This document shows positions 1 to 6,295 of a stretch of DNA of 8,417 bases, piece after piece. Origin of the DNA: Burkholderiales bacterium RIFCSPHIGHO2_12_FULL_61_11 (lineage in GTDB: Bacteria > Pseudomonadota > Gammaproteobacteria > Burkholderiales > Burkholderiaceae_C); assembly GCA_001770785.1 (NCBI GenBank), contig MERZ01000223.1, positions 1-8,417 on the forward strand, given 5' to 3'. The first letter of the stretch is position 1; every line of letters begins with the position of its first letter. The translations under genes and the position numbers were made by a program. The notes under the pieces are model-generated. The model worked only from the letters and a program-made list of their open reading frames with translations, was not told the origin of the DNA and made no database searches.

Positions 1-73
1 CGCCATGACCGCGATGGTCGGCAAGTAGCGCAATCAAATCAATATGCCACGGCTAGACGCTTACGTTGTTGAA

Positions 74-190
74 TCATGGCGGGTAGAAGAAGGCGCCGCG
101 CAGCTGCTGGGGCAGATAGATGATGTCCCAGCAGTAAATTTGATCGGCCTGCCTGGCCACCAGGGCGCGCGGCTTGCTGCGCTTGCCCCT
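74..190 (-). pseudogene. IS3-family transposase (orfB) remnant
   Basis: On the minus strand, 190 down to 77 reads as a 38-residue open stretch that includes PRALVARQADQIYCWDIIYL followed by PQQLRGAFFY. This matches the start of the rve/DDE integrase domain of IS3-family OrfB proteins, where the consensus is roughly 'PNQVW.WDITYLP....RG.F.YLYL'. The Asp of CWD would be the first catalytic Asp. The reading frame is closed by a TGA upstream (191-193), and homology stops after FFY, with a TGA at 74-76. Most of the protein, including the other two acidic catalytic residues, is therefore missing. I see no terminal inverted repeats in the window. It is a dead fragment sitting just downstream of a tRNA 3' end. 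The family assignment comes from motif recognition only. Confidence 0.7.
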
Positions 191-224
191 TCACCTCCCT
201 GAGCGTGGCCCGAAAGGGCTGGAA

Positions 225-250
225 CCGGCCTTACCCGCCGGGTTTTTTTT
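225..250 (+). terminator. Terminator-like hairpin with T8 run
   Basis: CCGGC (225-229) pairs with GCCGG (237-241) across a 7-nt loop and is followed by one G and eight T residues (243-250), which is a good rho-independent terminator for plus-strand transcription. A small GCCC-GAAA-GGGC hairpin (208-219) lies just before it. No intact plus-strand gene ends nearby, so it either serves a gene left of the window or is a leftover from the insertion-sequence debris. Confidence 0.5.
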
Positions 251-270
251 GGCTGGTGGTGATGCCTACA

Positions 271-297
271 CGGTACAAAACCCGGTACTGGCGGTAC
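271..297. repeat. Three CGGTAC repeats
   Basis: The hexamer CGGTAC occurs at 271-276, 283-288 and 292-297, within 27 bp, in non-coding sequence between two terminator-like hairpins. Spacing is uneven (12 and 9 bp), so these are not regular iterons. GTAC is self-complementary, so pairs of copies can also act as inverted repeats. The function is unknown. Nothing else was recognised between 251 and 316. Confidence 0.3.
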
Positions 298-317
298 ATG
301 GTGGCTACATGAGCCAT

Positions 318-352
318 AAAAACAAAAAAGCCTGCTATCTTTTGAATAGCAG
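318..352 (-). terminator. Rho-independent terminator of the tRNA gene
   Basis: Read on the minus strand, CTGCTAT (352-346) pairs perfectly with ATAGCAG (338-332) around a 7-nt loop. It is followed by GC and then a T-rich tract (TTTTTTGTTTTT, 329-318). It lies 17 bp after the tRNA 3' end and is oriented to stop transcription of the tRNA and any readthrough from hrcA. The stem belongs to the same short palindrome type as a sequence inside nadK (2367-2383). Confidence 0.8.
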
Positions 353-369
353 ACTTTCCATACCTATCT

Positions 370-446
370 TGGTAGGGCGTCACAGACTTGAACTGTGGAC
401 CAAAGGATTATGAGTCCTCTGCTCTAACCAACTGAGCTAACGCCCC
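370..446 (-). tRNA. tRNA with CAU anticodon, probably tRNA-Ile2 (alternatively elongator tRNA-Met)
   Basis: A full cloverleaf can be folded by eye on the minus strand. It has a 7-bp acceptor stem GGGGCGT/ACGCCCT with a G·U first pair, the D arm GCTC...GAGC, and an anticodon stem GAGGA/TCCTT holding loop CTCATAA (anticodon CAU). A 5-nt variable loop follows, then T stem CACAG/CTGTG with loop TTCAAGT, discriminator A73 and an encoded CCA at 372-370. The total is 77 nt. Initiator tRNA is excluded because there is no run of three G:C pairs in the anticodon stem. The segment from the anticodon arm to the T loop (CTCATAA, TTGGTC, GTTCAAGTC) resembles E. coli ileX more than metT. I therefore lean to tRNA-Ile2, whose C34 is converted to lysidine by TilS to read AUA codons. 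Software that reads only the anticodon will call it Met. It lies 25 bp downstream of hrcA on the same strand. Confidence 0.93.
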
Positions 447-460
447 CCGTCGACAGCTTG

Positions 461-488
461 ATTGTAAGGGTCTACCTGCTGTAGCTAA
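461..488 (-). promoter_or_regulatory. Candidate promoter for the tRNA gene
   Basis: On the minus strand TACAAT (466-461) matches five of six bases of the sigma-70 -10 box. TTAGCT (488-483) is a weak -35 box, 16 bp further upstream and overlapping the last codons of hrcA. The predicted start of transcription is near 453, a few bases before the mature tRNA 5' end at 446. This would allow tRNA transcription independent of the hrcA promoter. It is a motif match only. Confidence 0.4.
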
Positions 489-1491
489 GCGCGGAGCTGA
501 CCAGCTTTGACGTGATATCGACAATCTGGATCATTTTTTCGTAGGGCATGCGCATGGGACCAATCACCCCCAGCGTTCCCACAACCTGACCATCGACCTC
601 GTAAGGCGCTGTGACCACCGACAGCTCGTGGTAGGGGATGACCTGGCTTTCGCCGCCTATGTAAATTCGCACGCCCTCGGCGCGGCTGGCCACATCGAGC
701 AGGCGTATCAGCTGCGCCTTCTGCTCGAACAGGTCAAACAGCTTGCGCAAATTGCCCATGTCGCTCGAAAAATCACTGACGGCCAGCAGGTTGCGCTCAC
801 CGGAGATAACCACTTCGTCACGCGACTCGATGGCCTCGGAACTGACCTGGACGGCAGCCTGCATGAAGGTGGCGATTTCACCCCTTAGCGTTTCCACCTC
901 ATTTTTCAGGCGCTCACGCACTTCTTCAATCGCCATGCCCGTGTAGTGCGAGTTGAGAAAGTTGGACGCTTCAACCAGCTGGGACTGGGTGTAGTCGGCT
1001 TCGGTAAAGATGACACGATTTTGAACATCGCCGTCGGGCGAGACGATGATCACGAGAAAACGTTTCTCGGACAGGCGTAAAAACTCTATATGCCGGAACA
1101 CCGACGTTCGGCGCGGCGCCATGACCACCCCCACAAACTGTGACAGGCTGGACAGGATGTGGGCCGCGTTGCTGATCACGTTCTGCGGCTGATCGGGTGC
1201 CAGCCTGGGCGCTGTGATGTGACCACCTGTCGACAGCGCGTCGCGCTGCGTGGTCAGCATGGTATCGACAAAGAGGCGGTAACCCCGCGCCGTGGGAATG
1301 CGGCCGGCCGAGGTGTGCGGGCTGACAATCAGGCCACGATCCTCCAGGTCGCTCATGACATTGCGTATGGTGGCGGGAGACAGCTCCAGCCCTGAGGCCC
1401 TGGACAGTGTGCGCGAGCCCACCGGCTGACCATCAGCAATGTAACGCTCAACCAGCGCTTTCAACAACAACCGGGCACGATCATCAAGCAT
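472..1491 (-). CDS. hrcA: Heat-inducible transcription repressor HrcA
   Basis: This 339-aa protein has the usual length and architecture of HrcA, the repressor that binds CIRCE operators ahead of groE (and often dnaK) operons and whose folding depends on GroEL. The N-terminal winged helix spans about residues 1-75 ([19 protein letters not shown], then [20 protein letters not shown] at about 57-76, the family's hallmark). A GAF-like dimerisation/inducer domain makes up the rest and ends in a conserved [12 protein letters not shown] stretch. The ATG at 1491-1489 matches the family N-terminus ([18 protein letters not shown]). No convincing Shine-Dalgarno precedes it, and a TAGAAT box lies only 6 nt upstream, so the message may be leaderless. 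No CIRCE element (TTAGCACTC-N9-GAGTGCTAA) was found in this window, so its targets lie elsewhere. It is divergent from nadK across a gap occupied by a small mobile element, and is followed by the CAU tRNA. Confidence 0.97.
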   Translation of the reverse strand: MLDDRARLLLKALVERYIADGQPVGSRTLSRASGLELSPATIRNVMSDLEDRGLIVSPHTSAGRIPTARGYRLFVDTMLTTQRDALSTGGHITAPRLAPDQPQNVISNAAHILSSLSQFVGVVMAPRRTSVFRHIEFLRLSEKRFLVIIVSPDGDVQNRVIFTEADYTQSQLVEASNFLNSHYTGMAIEEVRERLKNEVETLRGEIATFMQAAVQVSSEAIESRDEVVISGERNLLAVSDFSSDMGNLRKLFDLFEQKAQLIRLLDVASRAEGVRIYIGGESQVIPYHELSVVTAPYEVDGQVVGTLGVIGPMRMPYEKMIQIVDITSKLVSSALSYSR

Positions 1492-1497
1492 GATGAC

Positions 1498-1503
1498 ATT
1501 CTA
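1498..1503 (-). promoter_or_regulatory. Candidate -10 box close to the hrcA start
   Basis: TAGAAT on the minus strand matches five of six -10 consensus bases and ends 6 nt before the hrcA ATG, so transcription could begin at or within a base or two of the start codon. The best -35 at 17-bp spacing (ACAACA) is poor. Together with the missing Shine-Dalgarno this suggests, but does not establish, a leaderless hrcA mRNA. Confidence 0.25.
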
Positions 1504-1529
1504 CGAAGCTTCTGCCACCATGTTGTGAT

Positions 1530-1673
1530 GTAATCCTGGAAACGGCAGTTGACCGCTTGATTACCTTGGCAAAGCCGCGTGAAATCTAACATTTACGTCT
1601 TCGATCATGTTCACCTTTCAGGTGAGAGCGCTACGCACCCTCAGGTGCGTCCAACTGCCGTTTCCAGGGTAAT
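1530..1673. mobile_element. MITE-like element, 134 bp, with 17-bp TIRs and 5-bp target duplication
   Basis: The left terminal repeat CCTGGAAACGGCAGTTG (1535-1551) is repeated as its exact reverse complement at 1652-1668. Directly outside both ends lies the same pentamer, GTAAT (1530-1534 and 1669-1673), the expected trace of transposition with a 5-bp staggered cut. The 100-bp interior has no coding capacity but can form three hairpins: CGTGAAAT/ATTTACG (1578-1597), TCACCT-TTC-AGGTGA (1611-1625) and ACGCACC-CTCA-GGTGCGT (1633-1650). An imperfect second copy of the end sequence lies at 1560-1576. Ends beginning with CC and a 5-bp duplication would suit mobilisation by an IS1380-type transposase, but this is inference because no transposase is present here. 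The element fills most of the divergent hrcA/nadK regulatory gap. Confidence 0.8.
1557..1585 (+). promoter_or_regulatory. Candidate outward promoter inside the MITE
   Basis: TTGATT (1557-1562) and TGAAAT (1580-1585) are separated by exactly 17 bp, and each matches four of six sigma-70 consensus bases. If active, it would drive nadK from within the mobile element with a leader of about 85 nt containing the 1611-1625 and 1633-1650 hairpins. Both boxes are weak, so confidence is low. Confidence 0.25.
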
Positions 1674-1679
1674 CTGCCG

Positions 1680-2555
1680 ATGAAATCGCAATTCCGCCAT
1701 GTCGCACTGATCGGCAAGTACCAGGCTCAAGGATCCCGGTCCGCGCTGGAAGACATTGTGCACTTTCTCTGCACGCAGGGCTGCGAGGTCACGCTTGAGC
1801 AGGACACCGCCAGCAATACCGGCCTGACCCGGTTTCCAACGCTTGACGTTGCCGGCATTGGGGCAAAATGCGATCTCGCCCTGGTGGTGGGTGGCGACGG
1901 CACCATGCTGGGCATAGGGCGGCAGCTGGCCCAGTTTGGCATTCCACTGGTCGGCATCAACCAGGGGCGGCTCGGTTTCATCACTGATATTGCTTTCGAG
2001 GATTACCAGGACACGCTCAAACCCATGCTGCGTGGAAAATTTGAGGAAGACCGGCGCTGGATGATGCAGGCCAAGGTGTGGCGCGACGGCCAGTGCGTTT
2101 TCAGCGCTACCGCCATGAACGACGTGGTGGTCAACCGAGGTGCAACTTCCGGGATGGTTGAACTGCGTGTGGAAGTCGATGGCCGCTTCGTCGCCAACCA
2201 GCGCGCGGATGGACTGATCATTGCCTCGCCGACCGGCTCCACGGCCTATGCCCTTTCCGCGGGGGGGCCTTTGGTACACCCCTCCATTGAGGGCTGGATC
2301 CTGGTCCCGATTGCCCCGCACACTTTATCAAACAGGCCCATTGTGCTTTCAGACACTGGGGAGGTTGCTATTGAAATAGTAGCTGGTCGGGATGCAAGCG
2401 CCAATTTTGACATGCAGTCACTGGCCAGCTTGCAGCATGGCGACCGGATCACGGTCAGACGTTCAGAGCATCAGATGCGCTTTCTGCATCCCAAGGGATG
2501 GAGCTACTTTGACACCTTGCGCAAGAAACTTCACTGGAATGTAGGCGTGGCCTGA
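1680..2555 (+). CDS. nadK: NAD kinase
   Basis: This 291-aa cytosolic enzyme phosphorylates NAD+ to NADP+ using ATP. All family landmarks are present: GGDG at residues 71-74 within the [16 protein letters not shown] region, [12 protein letters not shown] (92-103), the N-D pair of AMNDVVV (N147, D148), the glycine-rich [15 protein letters not shown] segment (183-197) and [10 protein letters not shown] (211-220). Length is normal. The ATG at 1680 fits the family N-terminus ([10 protein letters not shown]). The only Shine-Dalgarno candidate is AGGG at 1666-1669, 10 nt upstream, of which three bases are the last bases of the MITE terminal repeat. Residues 230-235 (AIEIVA) are encoded by AT-rich codons that form a short palindrome, including the rare codon ATA. 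A G7 run (2261-2267) lies in the substrate-binding segment. nadK heads a same-strand series with recN and rapZ. Confidence 0.97.
   Translation: MKSQFRHVALIGKYQAQGSRSALEDIVHFLCTQGCEVTLEQDTASNTGLTRFPTLDVAGIGAKCDLALVVGGDGTMLGIGRQLAQFGIPLVGINQGRLGFITDIAFEDYQDTLKPMLRGKFEEDRRWMMQAKVWRDGQCVFSATAMNDVVVNRGATSGMVELRVEVDGRFVANQRADGLIIASPTGSTAYALSAGGPLVHPSIEGWILVPIAPHTLSNRPIVLSDTGEVAIEIVAGRDASANFDMQSLASLQHGDRITVRRSEHQMRFLHPKGWSYFDTLRKKLHWNVGVA
2367..2383. repeat. Short AT-rich imperfect palindrome inside nadK
   Basis: GCTATTGAAATAGTAGC pairs end to end (with wobble pairs) around an AAA centre and is read in frame as A-I-E-I-V-A, residues 230-235 of NadK. Its base composition contrasts with the GC-rich surroundings. 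It resembles the stem of the tRNA terminator at 332-352: both read TGCTATT on one strand, followed by an A-rich loop and an AGC-ending arm. I associate such sequences with Comamonadaceae genomes, but cannot count copies here. Confidence 0.5.
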
Positions 2556-2575
2556 GCCAGCCTCTGAAGCTGGCT
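2555..2575 (+). other. Hairpin between nadK and recN
   Basis: AGCCAGC (2555-2561) pairs perfectly with GCTGGCT (2569-2575) around a 7-nt loop. It begins on the last base of the nadK stop codon and ends 12 nt before the recN ATG. No T run follows, so it is unlikely to be an efficient intrinsic terminator. It could attenuate, protect or process the mRNA, or affect recN translation, since recN has no evident Shine-Dalgarno. Confidence 0.4.
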
Positions 2576-2587
2576 GTGACTTAACTT

Positions 2588-4231
2588 ATGAGCCTCAAAA
2601 GCATCTCGCTTCGTGATTTCGTCATCGTCCACGAAATGGACCTGGATCTGTCGGACGGATTCACGGTTCTCACCGGTGAAACCGGGGCTGGCAAATCCAT
2701 CTTGATCGATGCGCTGCAACTGGCCCTGGGCGCACGGGCCGACGCCGGCGTGGTTCGCGAAGGTGCTCCGCGCTGCGAGGTCAGCGCCGAATTCGACAGC
2801 CCCGCCAGCCTGACGGAGTGGCTGGCGCAAGCCGGCTTCGAAGCGGGCGACAGCTTGCTGCTGCGACGCACGGTTGATTTGCAAGGCAAAAGCCGGGCCT
2901 GGATCAATGGCAGCGCCGCCACCGCGACCCAGCTCAAGGAAATTGCCGATCAGCTGGTGGATATTCATGGCCAGCATGCCTGGCAAAGCCTGACGCGACC
3001 GGACGCCGTGCGGGGCTTGCTGGACTCCTACGCGGGGCTGTCCACCGACGCACTGTCGCTGCGCTGGCAGCAGTGGCGCCTGGCACAAAAAACATTGACG
3101 CAAGCGCAGGGCGCGCAAGACAGCCTGCAGCGCGAGCGCGAACGTCTGGCGTGGCAAATCGGCGAGATGGACAAGCTGGCGCCTGGCGCGCAGGAATGGG
3201 CCGAGCTCAATGCCCAACATGCGCGTTTGTCGAATGCGCAAGCCTTGCGCGACGCGGTGCAAAGCGCTGTCGATGCGCTGCAGGAGTCCGACAACAACGC
3301 GGCGACTCTGCTCGGCCGCGCCATTGCGTCGTTGCAAAATCAGGCGCATATTGAGCCCGAATTTGCGGGGCTCATTGAGGTTTTAGGCGCTGCGCTGGCG
3401 CAGACGGAAGATGCCGTGCATTCGCTGCACGGCTATGCCAGACACGCCGAGCTGGAACCGCAGCGGCTGGCCGAGCTTGACCAGCGCCTCTCCCTTTGGG
3501 TCAGCCTGGCGCGACGCTACAAGCGCCCCCCGGCCGAGCTGCCTGAACTGCTGGCGTGCTGGCAGTCCGAGCTGCAAAAGCTCGATGAGGCGGCCGACCT
3601 GGTTCAGCTTGAAAAAAGCGAGAGCGATGCCCGGTCGGCCTATCTGGAAGAGGCGCGCCAGATTTCCAGATCCCGCGGCAAGGCCGCCCCCCAGCTGGCT
3701 AAAGCCATCACCCAGGCCATGCAGGGCCTGGGCATGCAGGGTGGCAAGTTCGAGGTGGCGCTGGCCCGGCTGGAGCAGCCGGCCCAGCACGGGCTTGAGC
3801 AGGCCGAATTCCTGGTGGCCGGCCACGGCGGCAGCACGCCAAGGCCCGTTGGCAAGGTCGCGTCAGGGGGCGAGTTGTCCCGCATTGCCCTGGCCATAGC
3901 CGTCACCACCAGCCAACTGGGGCAGGCGCAAACCCTGATATTCGATGAGGTTGATTCGGGCATTGGCGGCGCCGTGGCGCAAACCGTTGGCCGCCTGCTG
4001 AAACAGCTGGGCCAGGACCGGCAGGTGATGGCGGTGACGCATTTGCCTCAGGTCGCAGCTTGCGCCGACCAGCATCTGGTGGTGGCCAAGCGCACGGAAA
4101 GAGGCGCCACCCTCAGCACCGTGAGCCATGTGCACACCGAGCAGCGCATCGCCGAAGTTGCCCGCATGCTGGGAGGCGAACGCCTGTCTGGCACCACGCT
4201 TGCGCATGCCAGGGAAATGCTGGGACAGTGA
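2588..4231 (+). CDS. recN: DNA repair ATPase RecN
   Basis: This 547-aa protein has the normal length for RecN, an SMC-like ATPase that acts in recombinational repair of double-strand breaks by holding DNA ends or sister chromatids together. The N-terminal ATPase half has the Walker A motif GETGAGKS (residues 30-37) right after the typical start [13 protein letters not shown]. The middle, about residues 150-400, is Ala/Gln/Leu/Glu-rich, consistent with the short coiled-coil arms. The C-terminal half has the ABC signature SGGELSR (426 onward), Walker [13 protein letters not shown] (D453, E454) and the switch histidine region [11 protein letters not shown]. The ATG at 2588 is fixed by homology, but no clear Shine-Dalgarno precedes it, so it may rely on translation arriving from nadK 32 bp upstream. 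No LexA-type operator was recognised. Its stop codon overlaps the rapZ start by one base (TGATG). Confidence 0.97.
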   Translation: MSLKSISLRDFVIVHEMDLDLSDGFTVLTGETGAGKSILIDALQLALGARADAGVVREGAPRCEVSAEFDSPASLTEWLAQAGFEAGDSLLLRRTVDLQGKSRAWINGSAATATQLKEIADQLVDIHGQHAWQSLTRPDAVRGLLDSYAGLSTDALSLRWQQWRLAQKTLTQAQGAQDSLQRERERLAWQIGEMDKLAPGAQEWAELNAQHARLSNAQALRDAVQSAVDALQESDNNAATLLGRAIASLQNQAHIEPEFAGLIEVLGAALAQTEDAVHSLHGYARHAELEPQRLAELDQRLSLWVSLARRYKRPPAELPELLACWQSELQKLDEAADLVQLEKSESDARSAYLEEARQISRSRGKAAPQLAKAITQAMQGLGMQGGKFEVALARLEQPAQHGLEQAEFLVAGHGGSTPRPVGKVASGGELSRIALAIAVTTSQLGQAQTLIFDEVDSGIGGAVAQTVGRLLKQLGQDRQVMAVTHLPQVAACADQHLVVAKRTERGATLSTVSHVHTEQRIAEVARMLGGERLSGTTLAHAREMLGQ

Positions 4232-5112
4232 TGAAAAATTTGGCCATTGTTCTTATCACCGGCATGTCAGGGTCGGGGAAATCCGTTGCCCTGCATGCGC
4301 TGGAAGATGCCGGCTACTACTGCGTGGATAACTTGCCGCCGGAGCTGCTGACCGCTTTTGTCGCACTGGAGCAGCGCCATGATGTGCAAAGAGTAGCCAT
4401 CGCGATGGATGTGCGAAGCGCCACCTCACTGCCTCTTGTTCCGCAGCAGCTGCGGCAATTTCGGGCGCAAGGCGTGGCCGTGCAGTCGCTGTTTCTTGAC
4501 GCCAATACCGAAACACTGGTGCGGCGCTTTTCTGAAACCCGCCGGCTTCATCCCCTATCCCGTACCGATGCTTCCGACCAGCACCGGGCGCTGGTGGATG
4601 CCATCGAACTGGAGCGCGAGTTGCTTGGCGAGTTGCGCGAGCAGGCTCATGTGCTCGACACCAGCATGATCCGTTCTTCCCAGTTGCAGGGCTACGTGAA
4701 GTCGTTGATTGAAGCCCCGGCGACCCAGCTGACGCTGGTGTTCGAGTCGTTTGCATTCAAGCGTGGCGTGCCTCTGGATGCCGACTTTGTGTTTGACGTA
4801 CGGATGCTTGCCAATCCGCACTACGAGTCGGAGTTGCGCGATCTGACCGGGCTCGACAAACCCGTGGCGGACTTTCTGAAGGCGCAATCAGAGGTGGCGG
4901 ACATGTTCAGCCACATCGAACAATTTCTCAGCCATTGGCTGCAGGCGATGGTGCGGGATCACCGCAGCTATGTCACGGTGGCGATTGGCTGCACCGGGGG
5001 CCAGCACCGGTCGGTCTATCTCGCGGAAGCGCTGGCAGAGGAATTCGGCAAGCAGTGGCACACCCTGAAGCGGCATCGCGAACTCGCTGCCACCCGATCA
5101 AGCGACGGCTAA
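4231..5112 (+). CDS. rapZ: RNase adapter / nucleotide-binding protein RapZ
   Basis: This 293-aa protein belongs to the RapZ/YvcJ family. In E. coli RapZ delivers the small RNA GlmZ to RNase E and so adjusts glucosamine-6-phosphate synthase levels; whether that applies in Betaproteobacteria is not known to me. The N-terminal P-loop is GMSGSGKS (residues 11-18), followed by DNLPPELL (33-40), MDVRS (59-63) and [12 protein letters not shown]. The C-terminal domain carries [15 protein letters not shown] (from about 252), the conserved RNA/phosphate-binding region. The open frame extends upstream to 4060, but the ATG at 4231 is the right start: homology begins there, GGGA (4222-4225) sits 5 nt upstream, and the upstream part is only a shadow of recN. 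The one-base overlap with recN implies translational coupling. A GCGAC/GTCGC hairpin (5102-5117) spans its stop codon but has no T run after it. It converges on mutY with a 19-bp gap. Confidence 0.95.
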   Translation: MKNLAIVLITGMSGSGKSVALHALEDAGYYCVDNLPPELLTAFVALEQRHDVQRVAIAMDVRSATSLPLVPQQLRQFRAQGVAVQSLFLDANTETLVRRFSETRRLHPLSRTDASDQHRALVDAIELERELLGELREQAHVLDTSMIRSSQLQGYVKSLIEAPATQLTLVFESFAFKRGVPLDADFVFDVRMLANPHYESELRDLTGLDKPVADFLKAQSEVADMFSHIEQFLSHWLQAMVRDHRSYVTVAIGCTGGQHRSVYLAEALAEEFGKQWHTLKRHRELAATRSSDG

Positions 5113-5131
5113 GTCGCCAAAAAAACAGCGT

Positions 5132-6292
5132 TCATGCAGCAGCCTTGCGCGCCAGCAGCTGGCGGATGGGCGCAGGCAGGCCCAAAGCCGGCCATTGAGC
5201 CGGACTGAACCATGCGCCGTCGTCGGCTTGCGATGTCAAGCCTTTCGGCATGGCCTGATTGGCCCGAAAGCCTGCGAACCATGGAGACAGCCGCAGATCC
5301 TTGTGCGTCAATACATGGCGGAAATGCGGCAGTGGCTCAAGTCGCGCCTGCATGCCTTGAGGCAAGAAAGTTCGCAAGGCGGCGTCGCTTTCAAACACCG
5401 GCAGGCAATAAAGCCCGCCCCAAATGCCAGGCACGGGACGCTTTTCAAGCCAGACCGAGCCGTCTGGCCGCTGCGCCCACAGCAGGCTGAGCGCCTGTGC
5501 GCTGCGTTTGAGTTTGCGTGTCTTCACGGGGTAGTTTTCGGGTTCACCACCGGCAAGGCCGCGGCACAGGCGCTGCACCGGGCAGAGCAGGCACTGCGGC
5601 TGTCGGGTGGTGCAAATCGTTGCACCGAGGTCCATCAGCCCCTGGGTGTAACGTGGCATCGATTCCGCCAAGTCCCCGGTTGGCAGCAGGTCTGTCGCCT
5701 TGGCCCAAAGCGCGCGTTCATTGGCGCTTTGCGCCAGGTCAGCGGAAAAACCAAGCACCCGGGTCAGCACCCGTTTGACATTGCCGTCCAGAATGGCGAC
5801 GCGTTCGCCAAAGCAAAACGACGCAATGGCAGCCGCCGTGGAGCGGCCTATGCCGGGCAAGGTCTCAAGCTGCGCGGCCGTCCCCGGAAACTGCCCCGCG
5901 TGCAGCGCCAGCACATCCAGCGCGCAACGATGAAGATGGCGTGCGCGGCTGTAGTAACCCAAGCCGCTCCACAAAGCCAGTACCTCATCCTGCCCCGCAG
6001 CGGCCAGATCGCCGACCGTGGGAAAGCGCTGCAAAAATCGGGCGTAGTAGTCAATGACGGTGGCGACCTGGGTCTGCTGAAGCATGATTTCGGACAGCCA
6101 GACACGGTAGGGGTCGCGCGTGTTTTGCCAGGGCAGGCTGTTGCGCCCATGGCTTTTTTGCCAACGCACAATTTCCTCGGAAAAAGCAGGAATTTTGATT
6201 CTTGTTGGCTTCAAGACGGGCTTGTCGCCTTTGCTGGATGGCGTCTGGCCAGCGGCGTCAGGCTGGCGTCGGGTCGCCGTAAAAACCGTCAA
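5132..6292 (-). CDS. mutY: Adenine DNA glycosylase MutY
   Basis: MutY removes adenine mispaired with 8-oxoguanine, the second line of the GO repair system after MutM. Visible landmarks are WLSEIMLQQTQV with catalytic Glu68, the helix-hairpin-helix LETLPGIGRSTAAAI (about 142-156), catalytic Asp169 in ILDGNVKRVL, and the 4Fe-4S ligands C227-X6-C234-X2-C237-X5-C243. A C-terminal NUDIX-like 8-oxoG recognition domain contains the loop FRHVLTHKDL. The N-terminus is uncertain: there is no ATG ahead of the conserved core. I use TTG at 6292, giving 386 aa and about 25 extra, low-complexity residues; TTG at 6214 (giving KPTRIKIPAFSEEIVRWQ) matches family length better. Neither has a strong Shine-Dalgarno. 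The 6292 start lies one codon after, and in frame with, the TGA of the dynamin-like gene, which suggests reinitiation or coupling. Confidence 0.95.
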   Translation of the reverse strand: MTVFTATRRQPDAAGQTPSSKGDKPVLKPTRIKIPAFSEEIVRWQKSHGRNSLPWQNTRDPYRVWLSEIMLQQTQVATVIDYYARFLQRFPTVGDLAAAGQDEVLALWSGLGYYSRARHLHRCALDVLALHAGQFPGTAAQLETLPGIGRSTAAAIASFCFGERVAILDGNVKRVLTRVLGFSADLAQSANERALWAKATDLLPTGDLAESMPRYTQGLMDLGATICTTRQPQCLLCPVQRLCRGLAGGEPENYPVKTRKLKRSAQALSLLWAQRPDGSVWLEKRPVPGIWGGLYCLPVFESDAALRTFLPQGMQARLEPLPHFRHVLTHKDLRLSPWFAGFRANQAMPKGLTSQADDGAWFSPAQWPALGLPAPIRQLLARKAAA

Positions 6293-6295
6293 CGC

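Noticed and set aside
1..28. Possible last codons of a plus-strand gene (A-M-T-A-M-V-G-K, then TAG)
   Set aside because: Nine codons at the window edge with no recognisable family; cannot be separated from a chance open frame.
174..413. 79-residue plus-strand open frame
   Set aside because: Its 3' part is the antisense of the tRNA (RHRLELWTKGL) and it runs through both terminators. No RBS or recognisable domain; not a gene.
1492..1679. CIRCE operator for HrcA autoregulation
   Set aside because: Searched for TTAGCACTC-N9-GAGTGCTAA; the inverted repeats present here have different sequences and belong to the MITE.
2261..2267. G7 tract in nadK as a phase-variation switch
   Set aside because: nadK is expected to be essential and the tract simply encodes part of the conserved SAGGP segment. 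No other evidence for slippage.
1641..2321. 226-residue minus-strand open frame opposite nadK
   Set aside because: It runs through the MITE hairpin and antisense to nadK. There is no RBS, and the nadK motifs are decisive.
4060..4230. Upstream extension of RapZ to 4060
   Set aside because: The extra 57 residues overlap recN in another frame, are Arg/His/Cys-rich shadow sequence, and lie before the family's conserved start at 4231.
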